Assembly (NCBI RefSeq): GCF_039535475.1
Contig: NZ_BAAAXG010000026.1
Location: forward strand, 3,715,501-3,779,500
Reading direction: 5' to 3'
DNA: 64,000 bases
From: Streptomyces showdoensis
Lineage (GTDB): Bacteria; Actinomycetota; Actinomycetes; Streptomycetales; Streptomycetaceae
A model generated the notes under the pieces. That model worked only from the letters and a program-made list of their open reading frames with translations. It was not told the origin of the DNA and searched no databases. Below, piece after piece: positions 9,563-16,362 of this stretch (position 1 is the first letter of the stretch; each line of letters begins with the position of its first letter). A program made the translations under genes and the position numbers.

Positions 9563-9637
9563 TGCGTCGAAATGCCAGTTCGAATCTGGTCCGCCGAGCT
9601 CTCGATCGGCGGTGGTCCAATGGCAGGACGCGACGCA
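9563..9637 (+). tRNA. permuted tRNA-like gene (3' half precedes 5' half)
   Basis: The 3' half comes first: anticodon-stem strand CGTCG (9565-9569), variable bases AAAT, T-arm GCCAG-TTCGAAT-CTGGT (9574-9590), acceptor strand CCGCCGA (9591-9597) and G73 (9598). After seven bases comes the 5' half: acceptor strand TCGGCGG (9606-9612), TG, D-arm GTCC-AATGGCA-GGAC (9615-9629), G26, then CGACG (9631-9635). All acceptor pairs (7/7), T-stem, D-stem and anticodon-stem pairs (5/5, extendable to 7) form. Invariant T54, T55, C56, A58, G18, G19 and an A15/T48 Levitt pair are present. U1-A72 with G73 is seen in Gln and Asn tRNAs. No anticodon loop with U33 can be assembled from the ends. It may be a permuted gene, a tRNA-like ncRNA, or a relic of a truncated tandem pair. 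Confidence 0.5.
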
Positions 9638-9695
9638 ATGACGACTCACCCGGGTTCTCAAGTGGGCCGGCGTGTGAAGAGGAGCGGCTTCGAAA

Positions 9696-9726
9696 GGGTC
9701 CGGGGGCAGGCTACGCCCTCGGACCC
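9696..9726. terminator. terminator hairpin, bidirectional position
   Basis: A 12-pair stem (one G-T pair; arms 9696-9707 and 9715-9726) with a seven-base loop lies downstream of the minus-strand aminotransferase and also downstream of the plus-strand tRNA-like element. It could end either transcript. Confidence 0.6.
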
Positions 9727-9787
9727 GCTGCCGTTCCGGGGCGGCCTGCGGCCGGCGCCCCCGCCGCTCCTGACCGACGGCCCCGGA

Positions 9788-10999
9788 CTACTGGCGGTAG
9801 CCGCCGAGGAAGCGTCCGATGCGGCTGATCGCCGCGTCCAGGTCGTCCGCGTGGGGGAGCGTCAGGATGCGGAAGTGGTCCGGGCGCGGCCAGTTGAACC
9901 CCGTGCCCTGGACGACCTGGATCTTCTCCCGCAGGAGCAGGTCGAGGACGAAGCGCTCGTCGTCGTGGATCCTGTGGACCTTCGGATCCAAGCGCGGGAA
10001 GGCGTAGAGCGCGCCCTTCGGCTTGACGCAGGAGACGCCGGGGATCTCGTTCAGCTTCTCCCAGGCGCGGTCGCGCTGTTCGTACAGGCGTCCCCCGGGG
10101 GCGGTGAGGTCGTCGATCGACTGCCGGCCGCCGAGGGCCGCCTGGATGGCGTACTGGGCGGGGGCGTTGGGGCAGAGCCGCATGGAGGCCAGCATCGTCA
10201 GGCCCTCCAGATAGCTCCGGGCGTGCTCCCTGGGGCCGGTGACGACCAGCCAGCCCGAGCGGAAGCCCGCCACCCGGTACGTCTTCGACAGGCCGCCGAA
10301 GGTGAGGACCACCAGGTCGGGGGCGAGGGAGGCGGCCGGGTAGTGCACGGCGTCGTCGTAGACGATCTGGTCGTAGATCTCGTCGGCGAAGACCATCAGG
10401 CCGTGCCGGCGGGCGAGGTCGAGGATGCCCTCGACGATCTCCTTCGGGTAGACCGCGCCGGTGGGGTTGTTCGGGTTGATGATCACGACGGCGCGGGTCC
10501 GGTCGGTGATCTTCGAGGCCATGTCGTCGAGGTCCGGATACCACTCGGCGGACTCGTCGCACAGGTAGTGCACGGCCTTGCCGCCCGCGAGGGTCGTGAC
10601 GGCCGTCCACAGGGGGAAGTCGGGGGCCGGGATCAGGACCTCGTCGCCGTCCTCCAGGAGCGCCTGGACGGCCATCGACACCAGCTCGGAGACGCCGTTG
10701 CCGAGGAAGACGTCGTCGACGTCGACGTCCCGCAGCCCCATCGACTGGTAGCGCTGGGCGACCGCGCGGCGGGCGGAGAGGATGCCGCGCGAGTCGGTGT
10801 ACCCGTGCGCCTTGGGGAGCATCCGGATCATGTCCTGGACGATCTCCTCGGGCGCCTCGAAGCCGAAGAGCGCCGGGTTTCCGGTGTTGAGGCGCAGGAC
10901 GCTGTGGCCCGCCTCCTCCAGGGCGTTGGCGTGCTCGATGACCGGGCCGCGGATCTCGTAGCAGACCTCGCTCAGCTTGCTCGACTGCCGGAACTCCAT
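9788..10999 (-). CDS. class I/II PLP-dependent aminotransferase (alanine transaminase type)
   Basis: A 403-residue fold-type I aminotransferase. It shows the substrate/PLP loop NPNNPTG, the aspartate of FADEIYD, the PLP lysine in FGGLSKTYRVAGFRSGW and the C-terminal arginine in DHFRILTLP. Overall it resembles the AlaA/YfbQ group, which transfers amino groups between alanine and glutamate through pyruvate and 2-oxoglutarate. Specificity is by family resemblance only. The ATG at 10999 has GGGGAGG seven bases before it; the frame stays open upstream but without support. It is divergent from an HxlR regulator across an 84-base region with three overlapping palindromes, so that regulator probably controls it. 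Confidence 0.88.
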   Translation of the reverse strand: MEFRQSSKLSEVCYEIRGPVIEHANALEEAGHSVLRLNTGNPALFGFEAPEEIVQDMIRMLPKAHGYTDSRGILSARRAVAQRYQSMGLRDVDVDDVFLGNGVSELVSMAVQALLEDGDEVLIPAPDFPLWTAVTTLAGGKAVHYLCDESAEWYPDLDDMASKITDRTRAVVIINPNNPTGAVYPKEIVEGILDLARRHGLMVFADEIYDQIVYDDAVHYPAASLAPDLVVLTFGGLSKTYRVAGFRSGWLVVTGPREHARSYLEGLTMLASMRLCPNAPAQYAIQAALGGRQSIDDLTAPGGRLYEQRDRAWEKLNEIPGVSCVKPKGALYAFPRLDPKVHRIHDDERFVLDLLLREKIQVVQGTGFNWPRPDHFRILTLPHADDLDAAISRIGRFLGGYRQ

Positions 11000-11026
11000 G
11001 CGCCGACCTCCCCAGAATTGTTGATG

Positions 11027-11061
11027 CTTGGTTTTACCAAGTTCGAGCTTGGAAAGTCCAA
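11027..11061. promoter_or_regulatory. paired palindromic operator in the alaA-like/hxlR divergent region
   Basis: CTTGG-TTTTA-CCAAG (11027-11041) and TTGGA-AAG-TCCAA (11049-11061) lie 21 bases apart start to start, two helical turns. An overlapping CCAAG-N6-CTTGG (11037-11052) bridges them. A dimeric winged-helix regulator such as the adjacent HxlR protein could bind both and control both directions. Confidence 0.6.
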
Positions 11062-11083
11062 CAACATGTCTAGACTGCGTCGC

Positions 11084-11698
11084 ATGCCACGCCGCCGAAG
11101 CTATGACCAGTACTGCGCCGCAGCCCGCGCCCTCGACGCCGTCGGCGACCGCTGGACGCTCCTGATCGTCCGTGAACTCCTCGCCGGGCCGCGCCGCTAC
11201 ACCGACCTGCACGCCGATCTCCCGGGCGTCAGCACCGACATGCTCGCCGGGCGGCTCAAGGACATGGAGGGCGCCGAGCTCGTCACCCGCCGCCGGCTCC
11301 CGCCGCCCGTCTCCGCGGCGGTGTACGAACTCACCGACCGCGGCCGCGAACTCCTCCCCGTCCTGCGCGCCCTCGCCGCCTGGGGCGCGCCCGCCCTCGA
11401 CGCGCCCCGGCCGACGGACGCCGTGCGCGCCCACTGGTTCGCCATCCCGCTCCTCACCGCCCTGGAACCGCTGGGGGCGCGGGTCGTCCAGGTCACCCTC
11501 GACGAGGGGGAGTTCCACGTGCGGACCGGGGCCGACGGCCGGGCGCAGTACGGGGACGGGGCGGCCGTCGACGCCGACGTGCGCCTGGTGACCGACGCGG
11601 AGACCTGCCGGGCCCTGGCGAACGGGGAGTCGACGCTCGCCGACGCCGTCGCGGCCGGCCGGGCCGAGCTCGTCGAGACGGCCCCGGCGCCCTCCTGA
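11084..11698 (+). CDS. HxlR-family winged-helix transcriptional regulator
   Basis: A 204-residue regulator. Residues about 5-100 form the HxlR winged helix, with the hallmark DAVGDRWTLLIVRELL, then GPRRYTDL and STDMLAGRLKDME (recognition helix), and the wing before YELTDRGREL. The C-terminal 100 residues form a SCP2-like or ligand-binding-like extension seen in longer actinobacterial members. The cysteine in DQYCAAARA near the N-terminus is at the position used for redox or aldehyde sensing in some HxlR proteins. ATG at 11084 is chosen; 11066 is also in frame. Divergent from the aminotransferase over shared palindromes, so autoregulation and control of the neighbour are likely. Confidence 0.85.
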   Translation: MPRRRSYDQYCAAARALDAVGDRWTLLIVRELLAGPRRYTDLHADLPGVSTDMLAGRLKDMEGAELVTRRRLPPPVSAAVYELTDRGRELLPVLRALAAWGAPALDAPRPTDAVRAHWFAIPLLTALEPLGARVVQVTLDEGEFHVRTGADGRAQYGDGAAVDADVRLVTDAETCRALANGESTLADAVAAGRAELVETAPAPS

Positions 11699-11737
11699 CG
11701 GGCCGTCGGCGACCTGGGCGCCGGTCCGGGCGTCCCC

Positions 11738-12157
11738 CTAGTCGTCGGTCCGGGCGCCGCCCCGGGAGCCGTCCGAGGAGTGGTGGCCCAAGGCTTCCCG
11801 TGCGGCGGCCGCCCCGGGCGAGGCCAGGGCGGCCGCGAGCCGGTCCCTGGCCTCCGTCTGGGCCGCGATCCGCGCGTCGAGCACCGCGAGCCGCTCGCGG
11901 GCTATCTCCAGGCCGCGGGCGGACGGCGGCGCGGCGGGCACGTCCCCGTCGAGGCAGGACGCGAACGCGGCCACGTCGTCGAGCGTCAGCCCCGCGTCCA
12001 GCAGATACCGGATATTGGACACGCGCACCACGGCGCCCTCCTCGTAGACCCGGTACCCGTTGGCCGCGCGCTCCGAGGAGAGCAGCCCCGCCTGCTCGTA
12101 ATGGCGCAGGGCGCGCGCCGTCGTCCCCGTCCTGCGGGCCAGTTCGCCGATGCGCAA
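11738..12157 (-). CDS. MerR-family transcriptional regulator
   Basis: A 139-residue protein. The N-terminal MerR helix-turn-helix is clear: RIGELARRTGTTARALRHYEQAGLL, with the wing NGYRVYEE. The effector half has a dimerisation helix (about 80-115). No conserved metal-binding cysteine pair is present, so it is more like the small-molecule or stress members. I take a TTG start at 12157 because GGAGG lies eight bases upstream and it yields the classic opening MRIGELA; a GTG at 12163 is only two bases from the same site. It lies 35 bases downstream of the SDR gene on the same strand, probably one operon. Confidence 0.85.
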   Translation of the reverse strand: MRIGELARRTGTTARALRHYEQAGLLSSERAANGYRVYEEGAVVRVSNIRYLLDAGLTLDDVAAFASCLDGDVPAAPPSARGLEIARERLAVLDARIAAQTEARDRLAAALASPGAAAAREALGHHSSDGSRGGARTDD

Positions 12158-12192
12158 GGACACCACCTCCCCGCGCAGTCGTACCACGCCGT

Positions 12193-12993
12193 TCAGGCCA
12201 CCAGGGCACCCCCGTCGACGGGCAGCACCGTGCCCGTCAGGTAGGCGGCGTCCGGCGAGGCCAGCGAGGCGATCGCCCAGGCCACGTCCTCCGGGCGGCC
12301 GATCCGGCCCATCGGGATGTGCGCGAGCTGCCAGTCCCGCAGGGCCTTCCGCCGTTCCGGGGAGAGCCCCATGTGGTCGGCGATGGGCGTCTCGATCGCG
12401 CCGGGCGCGACGGCGACGACCCGCACCCCGCGCGGGGCCAGCTCCACGGCCCAGCAGCGGGTCAGCGTCTCCAGCGCGCTCTTGGTCGCCGGATAGACGG
12501 AGCCGCCGGGCCAGCCGCGCTGTCCGATCGTGGTCGTGACGTTGACGACGACGCCCCCGGAGGCCTCCAGCGCCGGGACGGCCGCCTGGGTGAGCAGGAC
12601 CGGGGCGACGAGGTTGGTCTCCAGGAGCGGCCCGATCGCCTCGCGGCCCAGCGTGCCGAGCGGCCCGCCGCCGCCGATCCCGGCGTTGTTGACGAGCACG
12701 TCGAGCCGCCCGTACCCGCCGACCGCCGCCGCCACGATCTCCTCGGGCGCGCCCTCCGCCGTGATGTCCGCGACCAGGGGGCGGATGCCCGGGAAGCCCT
12801 CGGCGGCCTCCGCGAGCGGCTGCGGCCTGCGTCCCACGGCGAGCACCGTCGCCCCCTCGCGCGCGAAGGTCCGCGCCGTCGCCCGGCCGATGCCGGTCCC
12901 GGCCCCCGTGACCACGACGACCCGGGTGGTGCCGTCCGTGGCGGCCGTGCCGGCCGTGCTGTGAGCGTTCTTCCGCTGCGTGCTGGTGTCCAT
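12193..12993 (-). CDS. short-chain dehydrogenase/reductase
   Basis: A 266-residue NAD(P)-dependent oxidoreductase of the classical SDR family. The cofactor motif is TGAGTGIG (about 28-35) and NNAG follows. The catalytic pair YPATK is clear. At the catalytic serine position, 13 residues before the tyrosine, the sequence reads Thr (NVTTTIG), an uncommon but workable change. The C-terminus ends with LPVDGG. The arginine in AVGRR after beta-2 suggests NADP preference. ATG at 12993 has an AGGATC-type ribosome site. Cotranscribed with the MerR regulator that follows. Substrate unknown. Confidence 0.85.
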   Translation of the reverse strand: MDTSTQRKNAHSTAGTAATDGTTRVVVVTGAGTGIGRATARTFAREGATVLAVGRRPQPLAEAAEGFPGIRPLVADITAEGAPEEIVAAAVGGYGRLDVLVNNAGIGGGGPLGTLGREAIGPLLETNLVAPVLLTQAAVPALEASGGVVVNVTTTIGQRGWPGGSVYPATKSALETLTRCWAVELAPRGVRVVAVAPGAIETPIADHMGLSPERRKALRDWQLAHIPMGRIGRPEDVAWAIASLASPDAAYLTGTVLPVDGGALVA

Positions 12994-13044
12994 GGGGTGA
13001 TCCTCGAACCCTGCCGCCAAGGGCAAGGTCAAGACTGGATCCAC

Positions 13045-13134
13045 AACCCCGAGTCCCGAATCCAGAGGTCCGAGTTCCGAATCCCGGATCCCACATCCCA
13101 AATCCCGAATCCCGAATCCAGAGTCCCGAATCGC
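13045..13134. repeat. degenerate tandem repeat of CCCGAATC-type units
   Basis: About nine imperfect copies of an 8-10 base unit around CCGAATCC, in the gap between the divergent SDR and kinase-like genes. The A/T content contrasts with the surrounding sequence. Confidence 0.8.
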
Positions 13135-13137
13135 GTC

Positions 13138-13170
13138 GTGCGGCCCGTGCGGCCCGTGCGGCCCGTGCGG
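13138..13170. repeat. nine-base tandem repeat GTGCGGCCC, 3.7 copies
   Basis: Three perfect copies plus GTGCGG, directly abutting the previous repeat and ending 14 bases before the start of the next gene. It may vary in copy number between strains. Confidence 0.85.
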
Positions 13171-13183
13171 CAGGATGGGACGG

Positions 13184-13834
13184 ATGCGATTCGAAGCGAT
13201 CAGCTGGGAGCGGCTCGCCGAGGCGGTGGCCGGCCGGGTCGACGGGGCCGAGCCCGCCGACGGCAGCGCCTGGCTCAAGGTGGGGATCGACGGCGCCCCC
13301 GCCGCACCGGGAGCGGAGCTGGCCGGGCGGGTCGCCGACGCGCTGCGGCTGCGCGGTCGGTCCGTGCTCGTGGTCGGAACGGCCGGTTTCCTGCGGCCCG
13401 CCTCGCTGCGCTTCGAGTACGGCAGGCAGGACCCCGACGCGTACTACGGCGGCTGGTTCGACACCGGGGCCCTGTGGCGGGAGGTCTTCGGCCCGCTGGA
13501 ACCGGGCGGCAGCGGCCTGGTGCTGCCGGACCTGTGGGACCCGGCCACCGACCGGGCGACCCGCAGCCCCGCCGTACCGCTGCCGCCCGGCGGCGTTCTG
13601 GTCCTGCACGGCCCGTTCCTGCTCGGGCACTGGTTCCCCTTCGACCTGAAGGTGCACCTGAGCCTGTCGCCCGGCGCCCTCGCCCGCCGTACGGAGGAGC
13701 CCTGGGCCCTCCCCGCCTTCGAGCGGTACGAGGACGAGGTCGGCCCGGCCGGGGTCGCCGACGCCGTCGTGCGCGTCGACGACCCGCGCCGCCCCGCCTG
13801 GGCCGGGTTCGAGGACTCCCCGGCCACCGGCTAG
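13184..13834 (+). CDS. uridine kinase-like protein with degenerate P-loop
   Basis: A 216-residue protein resembling the actinobacterial uridine kinase-like family: an N-terminal WERLAEAVAG segment, a beta strand leading into the would-be Walker A, then RFEYGRQDPDAYYGGWFD (compare the YRRGRxSPEGYY segment of relatives), LLGHWFPFDLKVHLS and an RRTEE/RYEDE region. The Walker A itself reads GAPAAPGA (residues 37-44) and lacks the GK[S/T] that holds ATP phosphates. It may therefore have lost kinase activity. ATG 13184 gives the family opening; ATG 13175 is an alternative. A CAGGAT -10-like box seven bases before 13184 suggests a leaderless message. Confidence 0.7.
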   Translation: MRFEAISWERLAEAVAGRVDGAEPADGSAWLKVGIDGAPAAPGAELAGRVADALRLRGRSVLVVGTAGFLRPASLRFEYGRQDPDAYYGGWFDTGALWREVFGPLEPGGSGLVLPDLWDPATDRATRSPAVPLPPGGVLVLHGPFLLGHWFPFDLKVHLSLSPGALARRTEEPWALPAFERYEDEVGPAGVADAVVRVDDPRRPAWAGFEDSPATG

Positions 13835-13848
13835 CGGCGCCGCGGCGG

Positions 13849-15336
13849 CTACAGGTACACGTCGGAGACCTCGAAGGTCTGCACCGTACGGGCGTTGAAG
13901 TAGGACCAGAACCGGTTGCCCCGGACGAAGGTGTCCGCGTGGTACTGGTAGCGCTCGCCGGAGGCGTCCGTCCCCGTGGCCCAGCGGTCGATGGGGGCGC
14001 CGTCCTTGCCGGGCTTGGTGAACCGGGACAGGTCGAAGTCGATCCACTGCCCCTCGCCGTGGTTCACGGCGACGACGACGAGCTTGTGGTTGACGCCGTC
14101 GTAGGCCGCGACGGCGTCGGGGTGACCGGCGTCGATGATCCGCATGCCCGGGCGGATGTGGCGCATGTACTGGGCCAGCACGAAGTACTTCGGGTTGACG
14201 GCGCCGATCACCCCGTTGGTGAGGGTGATCGCCCCGTAGTTCTCCCAGTCGAGGATCTGCCAGATGACCCAGGCCGTGGGGTGGAGCCAGCGCAGGTCGT
14301 AGTTGAGGTTGCGCGCGAGGGTCAGGCCGCTGGTGTCCCCGTCGCCGTACTCGGACATCCAGATGTTCTTGCCGTCCGCCGCCACGGCGTCGTAGAGCGC
14401 GGCGCGGTCGCCGTCCATCTCGTAGCCGTGGACGTTCACCCGGCCCACGGCCGCGCGGGTGGCGGCGTCGAAGTCGGCGTTGTTCTTCCAGTGGTAGACG
14501 GCGCTGCCGACGCCCCAGTCGTCCATGCCGGCCACCATCATCCACTGGAGTCCCCGGGCGTCCAGCTGCGTGCGGGTCTGCCGGATGATCTCGGCCAGCT
14601 GGCGCCGGTCGTAGTGGCAGCCCTCCTGCCCGCCGATGGAGCCCGCCGGGAACCCGCCCCAGCGCGCCCCCGGCTCGTTGACCGGCTGGACGGAGGTGAA
14701 GTCGATGCCCCAGTGGTCGTGCGCGTACCGCGCCACCGTCGCCATGTACGCGGCGTGGCGGCCGAAGTTCCCGTCCTGCAGGTTGCAGGTCAGCGGGTCC
14801 GCCGCGCCGCGCGGGTCGTCGTTCTTCAGCATCCACCACATCGGCGAGTTGCTGAAGAGCTCGAACTTGTCGGCGCCCCGGTCCCTGGCCAGCCACATCA
14901 TGTCGCGCTGGTTCGCGTCGGCGTACCAGTTCCAGCTCGCCGACTGCGGGTCGGCCGAGTACCAGTCGCGCTGGTAGCCCTCTATCTGCTTGAAGCCGTC
15001 CAGCGTCGGAGCCGGCTTCATCGTCCTGCCGCCGATGCTGTTCGTCCCCGAGCCGCCGGCGTTGTAGCGCACGACGTTCATCCCCAGGCCGGGCAGCGAC
15101 TGCCCGCGGAAGGAGACGGTCTTCCGGCTGAACAGCACGTCGGCGAGGTCCTCCCGGGGGCCGAGCTGATTGGCCCACCAGGCCAGGGACGTGCCCCAGC
15201 CCTCCCAGGTGCCCCAGTTCACCGTCGGATTCACCTTGGTGGCGAAGTCCGCCCAGGCCGGCTGTGCGGCGGAGACGGCGGCCACCGCCCCGACCGGCAG
15301 ACCCACCAGACCCCGCAGGACCGTACGACGTTCCAT
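13849..15336 (-). CDS. secreted glycoside hydrolase, endo-beta-1,6-galactanase-like (GH30 type)
   Basis: A 495-residue exported enzyme. A Tat signal (ERRTVLRG, residues 2-9; cleavage near PAWA) is followed by a (beta/alpha)8 hydrolase domain with the opening WGTWEGWGTSLAWWA, typical of the galactan endo-1,6-beta-galactosidase group. The likely acid/base Glu is in QPVNEPG and the nucleophile Glu in WMSEYGDGD. A beta-sandwich follows (AAYDGVNHKLVVVAVNH). It would cut beta-1,6-galactan side chains of plant arabinogalactan proteins. The start at 15336 gives the twin-arginine motif at the right place. It stands alone; the neighbours on both sides belong to other pathways. Confidence 0.8.
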   Translation of the reverse strand: MERRTVLRGLVGLPVGAVAAVSAAQPAWADFATKVNPTVNWGTWEGWGTSLAWWANQLGPREDLADVLFSRKTVSFRGQSLPGLGMNVVRYNAGGSGTNSIGGRTMKPAPTLDGFKQIEGYQRDWYSADPQSASWNWYADANQRDMMWLARDRGADKFELFSNSPMWWMLKNDDPRGAADPLTCNLQDGNFGRHAAYMATVARYAHDHWGIDFTSVQPVNEPGARWGGFPAGSIGGQEGCHYDRRQLAEIIRQTRTQLDARGLQWMMVAGMDDWGVGSAVYHWKNNADFDAATRAAVGRVNVHGYEMDGDRAALYDAVAADGKNIWMSEYGDGDTSGLTLARNLNYDLRWLHPTAWVIWQILDWENYGAITLTNGVIGAVNPKYFVLAQYMRHIRPGMRIIDAGHPDAVAAYDGVNHKLVVVAVNHGEGQWIDFDLSRFTKPGKDGAPIDRWATGTDASGERYQYHADTFVRGNRFWSYFNARTVQTFEVSDVYL

Positions 15337-15471
15337 CAGACCCCCCAAACACGTCCTCGCGCCCGGATCTCGGTGCGCGCGAACTGCATACTGCACCACC
15401 AAGATCACCACGGCGAAAGGGAGCCGAGACGGGCCCGGCACGATCCGGAAGACGCGGCCCTGACGAGCTCG

Positions 15472-16362
15472 TCAGGGCCGCCCGCCCACCCCGGTGACGG
15501 CCTCCGCCCCCGCACGGCAGCCCGCCCCGGCCGCCGACGCCGGGTCCGCGCCCGCGAGCAGGGCGGCCAGGAAGGCGCCCGTGAAGGCGTCCCCGGCGCC
15601 GGTGGAGTCCACGGGGCGGACCGGCGGTGCCGTCACCCGGGCTGTCACCCGCCCCTCCACGGCGACCACGGCACCCTCGCCGCCCAGGGTCACCGCGACC
15701 AGCGGGAAGCGCCGGCTCAAGGCCGCGGCGGCCTCGTCGGGGTCCGTGCGGCCGGTCAGCAGCCGGGCCTCGTCGGCGTTCGGCAGCAGGCACTCCGCGC
15801 CGTCCACCGCCCCGAGGAAGCGCTCCGCGCCCAGCTCCGTCAGGAACCCGGCCGATGCCGGGTCCACGCTCACCGGGACGCCCGCCGCGCGCGCGTCCCG
15901 CAGCACCCGCCCGGCCGTCTCCCGGCTCGGCCCGGCGAAGAACAGGTACCCCGACAGATGCGCCCGGGCGGTCCCGTCGAGCAGCGCGGGCGACCAGTCC
16001 CCGGGCGCCAGGCGCAGCGAGGCCCCGCTGTCCGTGAGGAACGTGCGCTCCGCGTCGGGGCCCACGAGGGCGATGACCGACGCGGTCGGCGCGTCCGGGT
16101 CCACGGCGAGCAGCGGCCGTACGCCCGCGCGGCGCAGCTCCCGCTCGTGCCAGGCCGCCGAGTCGGTGCCCACCCGCCCCAGGAGCCGCACGTCGGCGCA
16201 GCCCGAACGGGCCGCCCAGCAGGCCACGTTCGCCCCGGCCCCGCCGGGGAGCGTCCGGATCCGGGCCGGGGTGTCCGTCGCCGGCGCCAGGGGTTCGCGG
16301 TGCCGGGCGATCACGTCCGTGACGACGTCCCCGACGACCAGGAGTCCGGCGCGGCCGGTCAC
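15472..16362 (-). CDS. psuK: PfkB-family kinase, probable pseudouridine kinase
   Basis: A 296-residue ribokinase-family enzyme. The N-terminal motif LPGGAGANVACWAARSG and the C-terminal PfkB signature DSTGAGDAFTGAF (catalytic Asp in GAGD) are intact. Its GTG start overlaps the stop of the upstream pseudouridine-5'-phosphate glycosidase gene (GTGA). In this pathway pseudouridine is phosphorylated by PsuK and then split by PsuG to uracil and ribose 5-phosphate, so the assignment rests on operon context; by sequence alone it is only a PfkB sugar kinase. Confidence 0.8.
   Translation of the reverse strand: MTGRAGLLVVGDVVTDVIARHREPLAPATDTPARIRTLPGGAGANVACWAARSGCADVRLLGRVGTDSAAWHERELRRAGVRPLLAVDPDAPTASVIALVGPDAERTFLTDSGASLRLAPGDWSPALLDGTARAHLSGYLFFAGPSRETAGRVLRDARAAGVPVSVDPASAGFLTELGAERFLGAVDGAECLLPNADEARLLTGRTDPDEAAAALSRRFPLVAVTLGGEGAVVAVEGRVTARVTAPPVRPVDSTGAGDAFTGAFLAALLAGADPASAAGAGCRAGAEAVTGVGGRP

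Noticed and set aside
9606..9680. An ordinary tRNA starting at 9606.
   Set aside because: No downstream strand complements the anticodon or acceptor stem, and the T-arm-like GGTTCTCAA lacks the required A58; the partner strands lie upstream instead.
9476..9712. A permuted group I intron around the tRNA halves (Q-like AATCCGCGGC at about 9446 and R-like CTCAGACTA at about 9498).
   Set aside because: No S element with TAGTC to form P7, no P element, and no U ending the 5' exon; the matches are short and could be chance.
11738..15793. A 1351-residue minus-strand open frame.
   Set aside because: Only the last 139 codons (MerR) are a gene; the rest is antisense or out of frame to SDR, GH30 and kinase-like genes.
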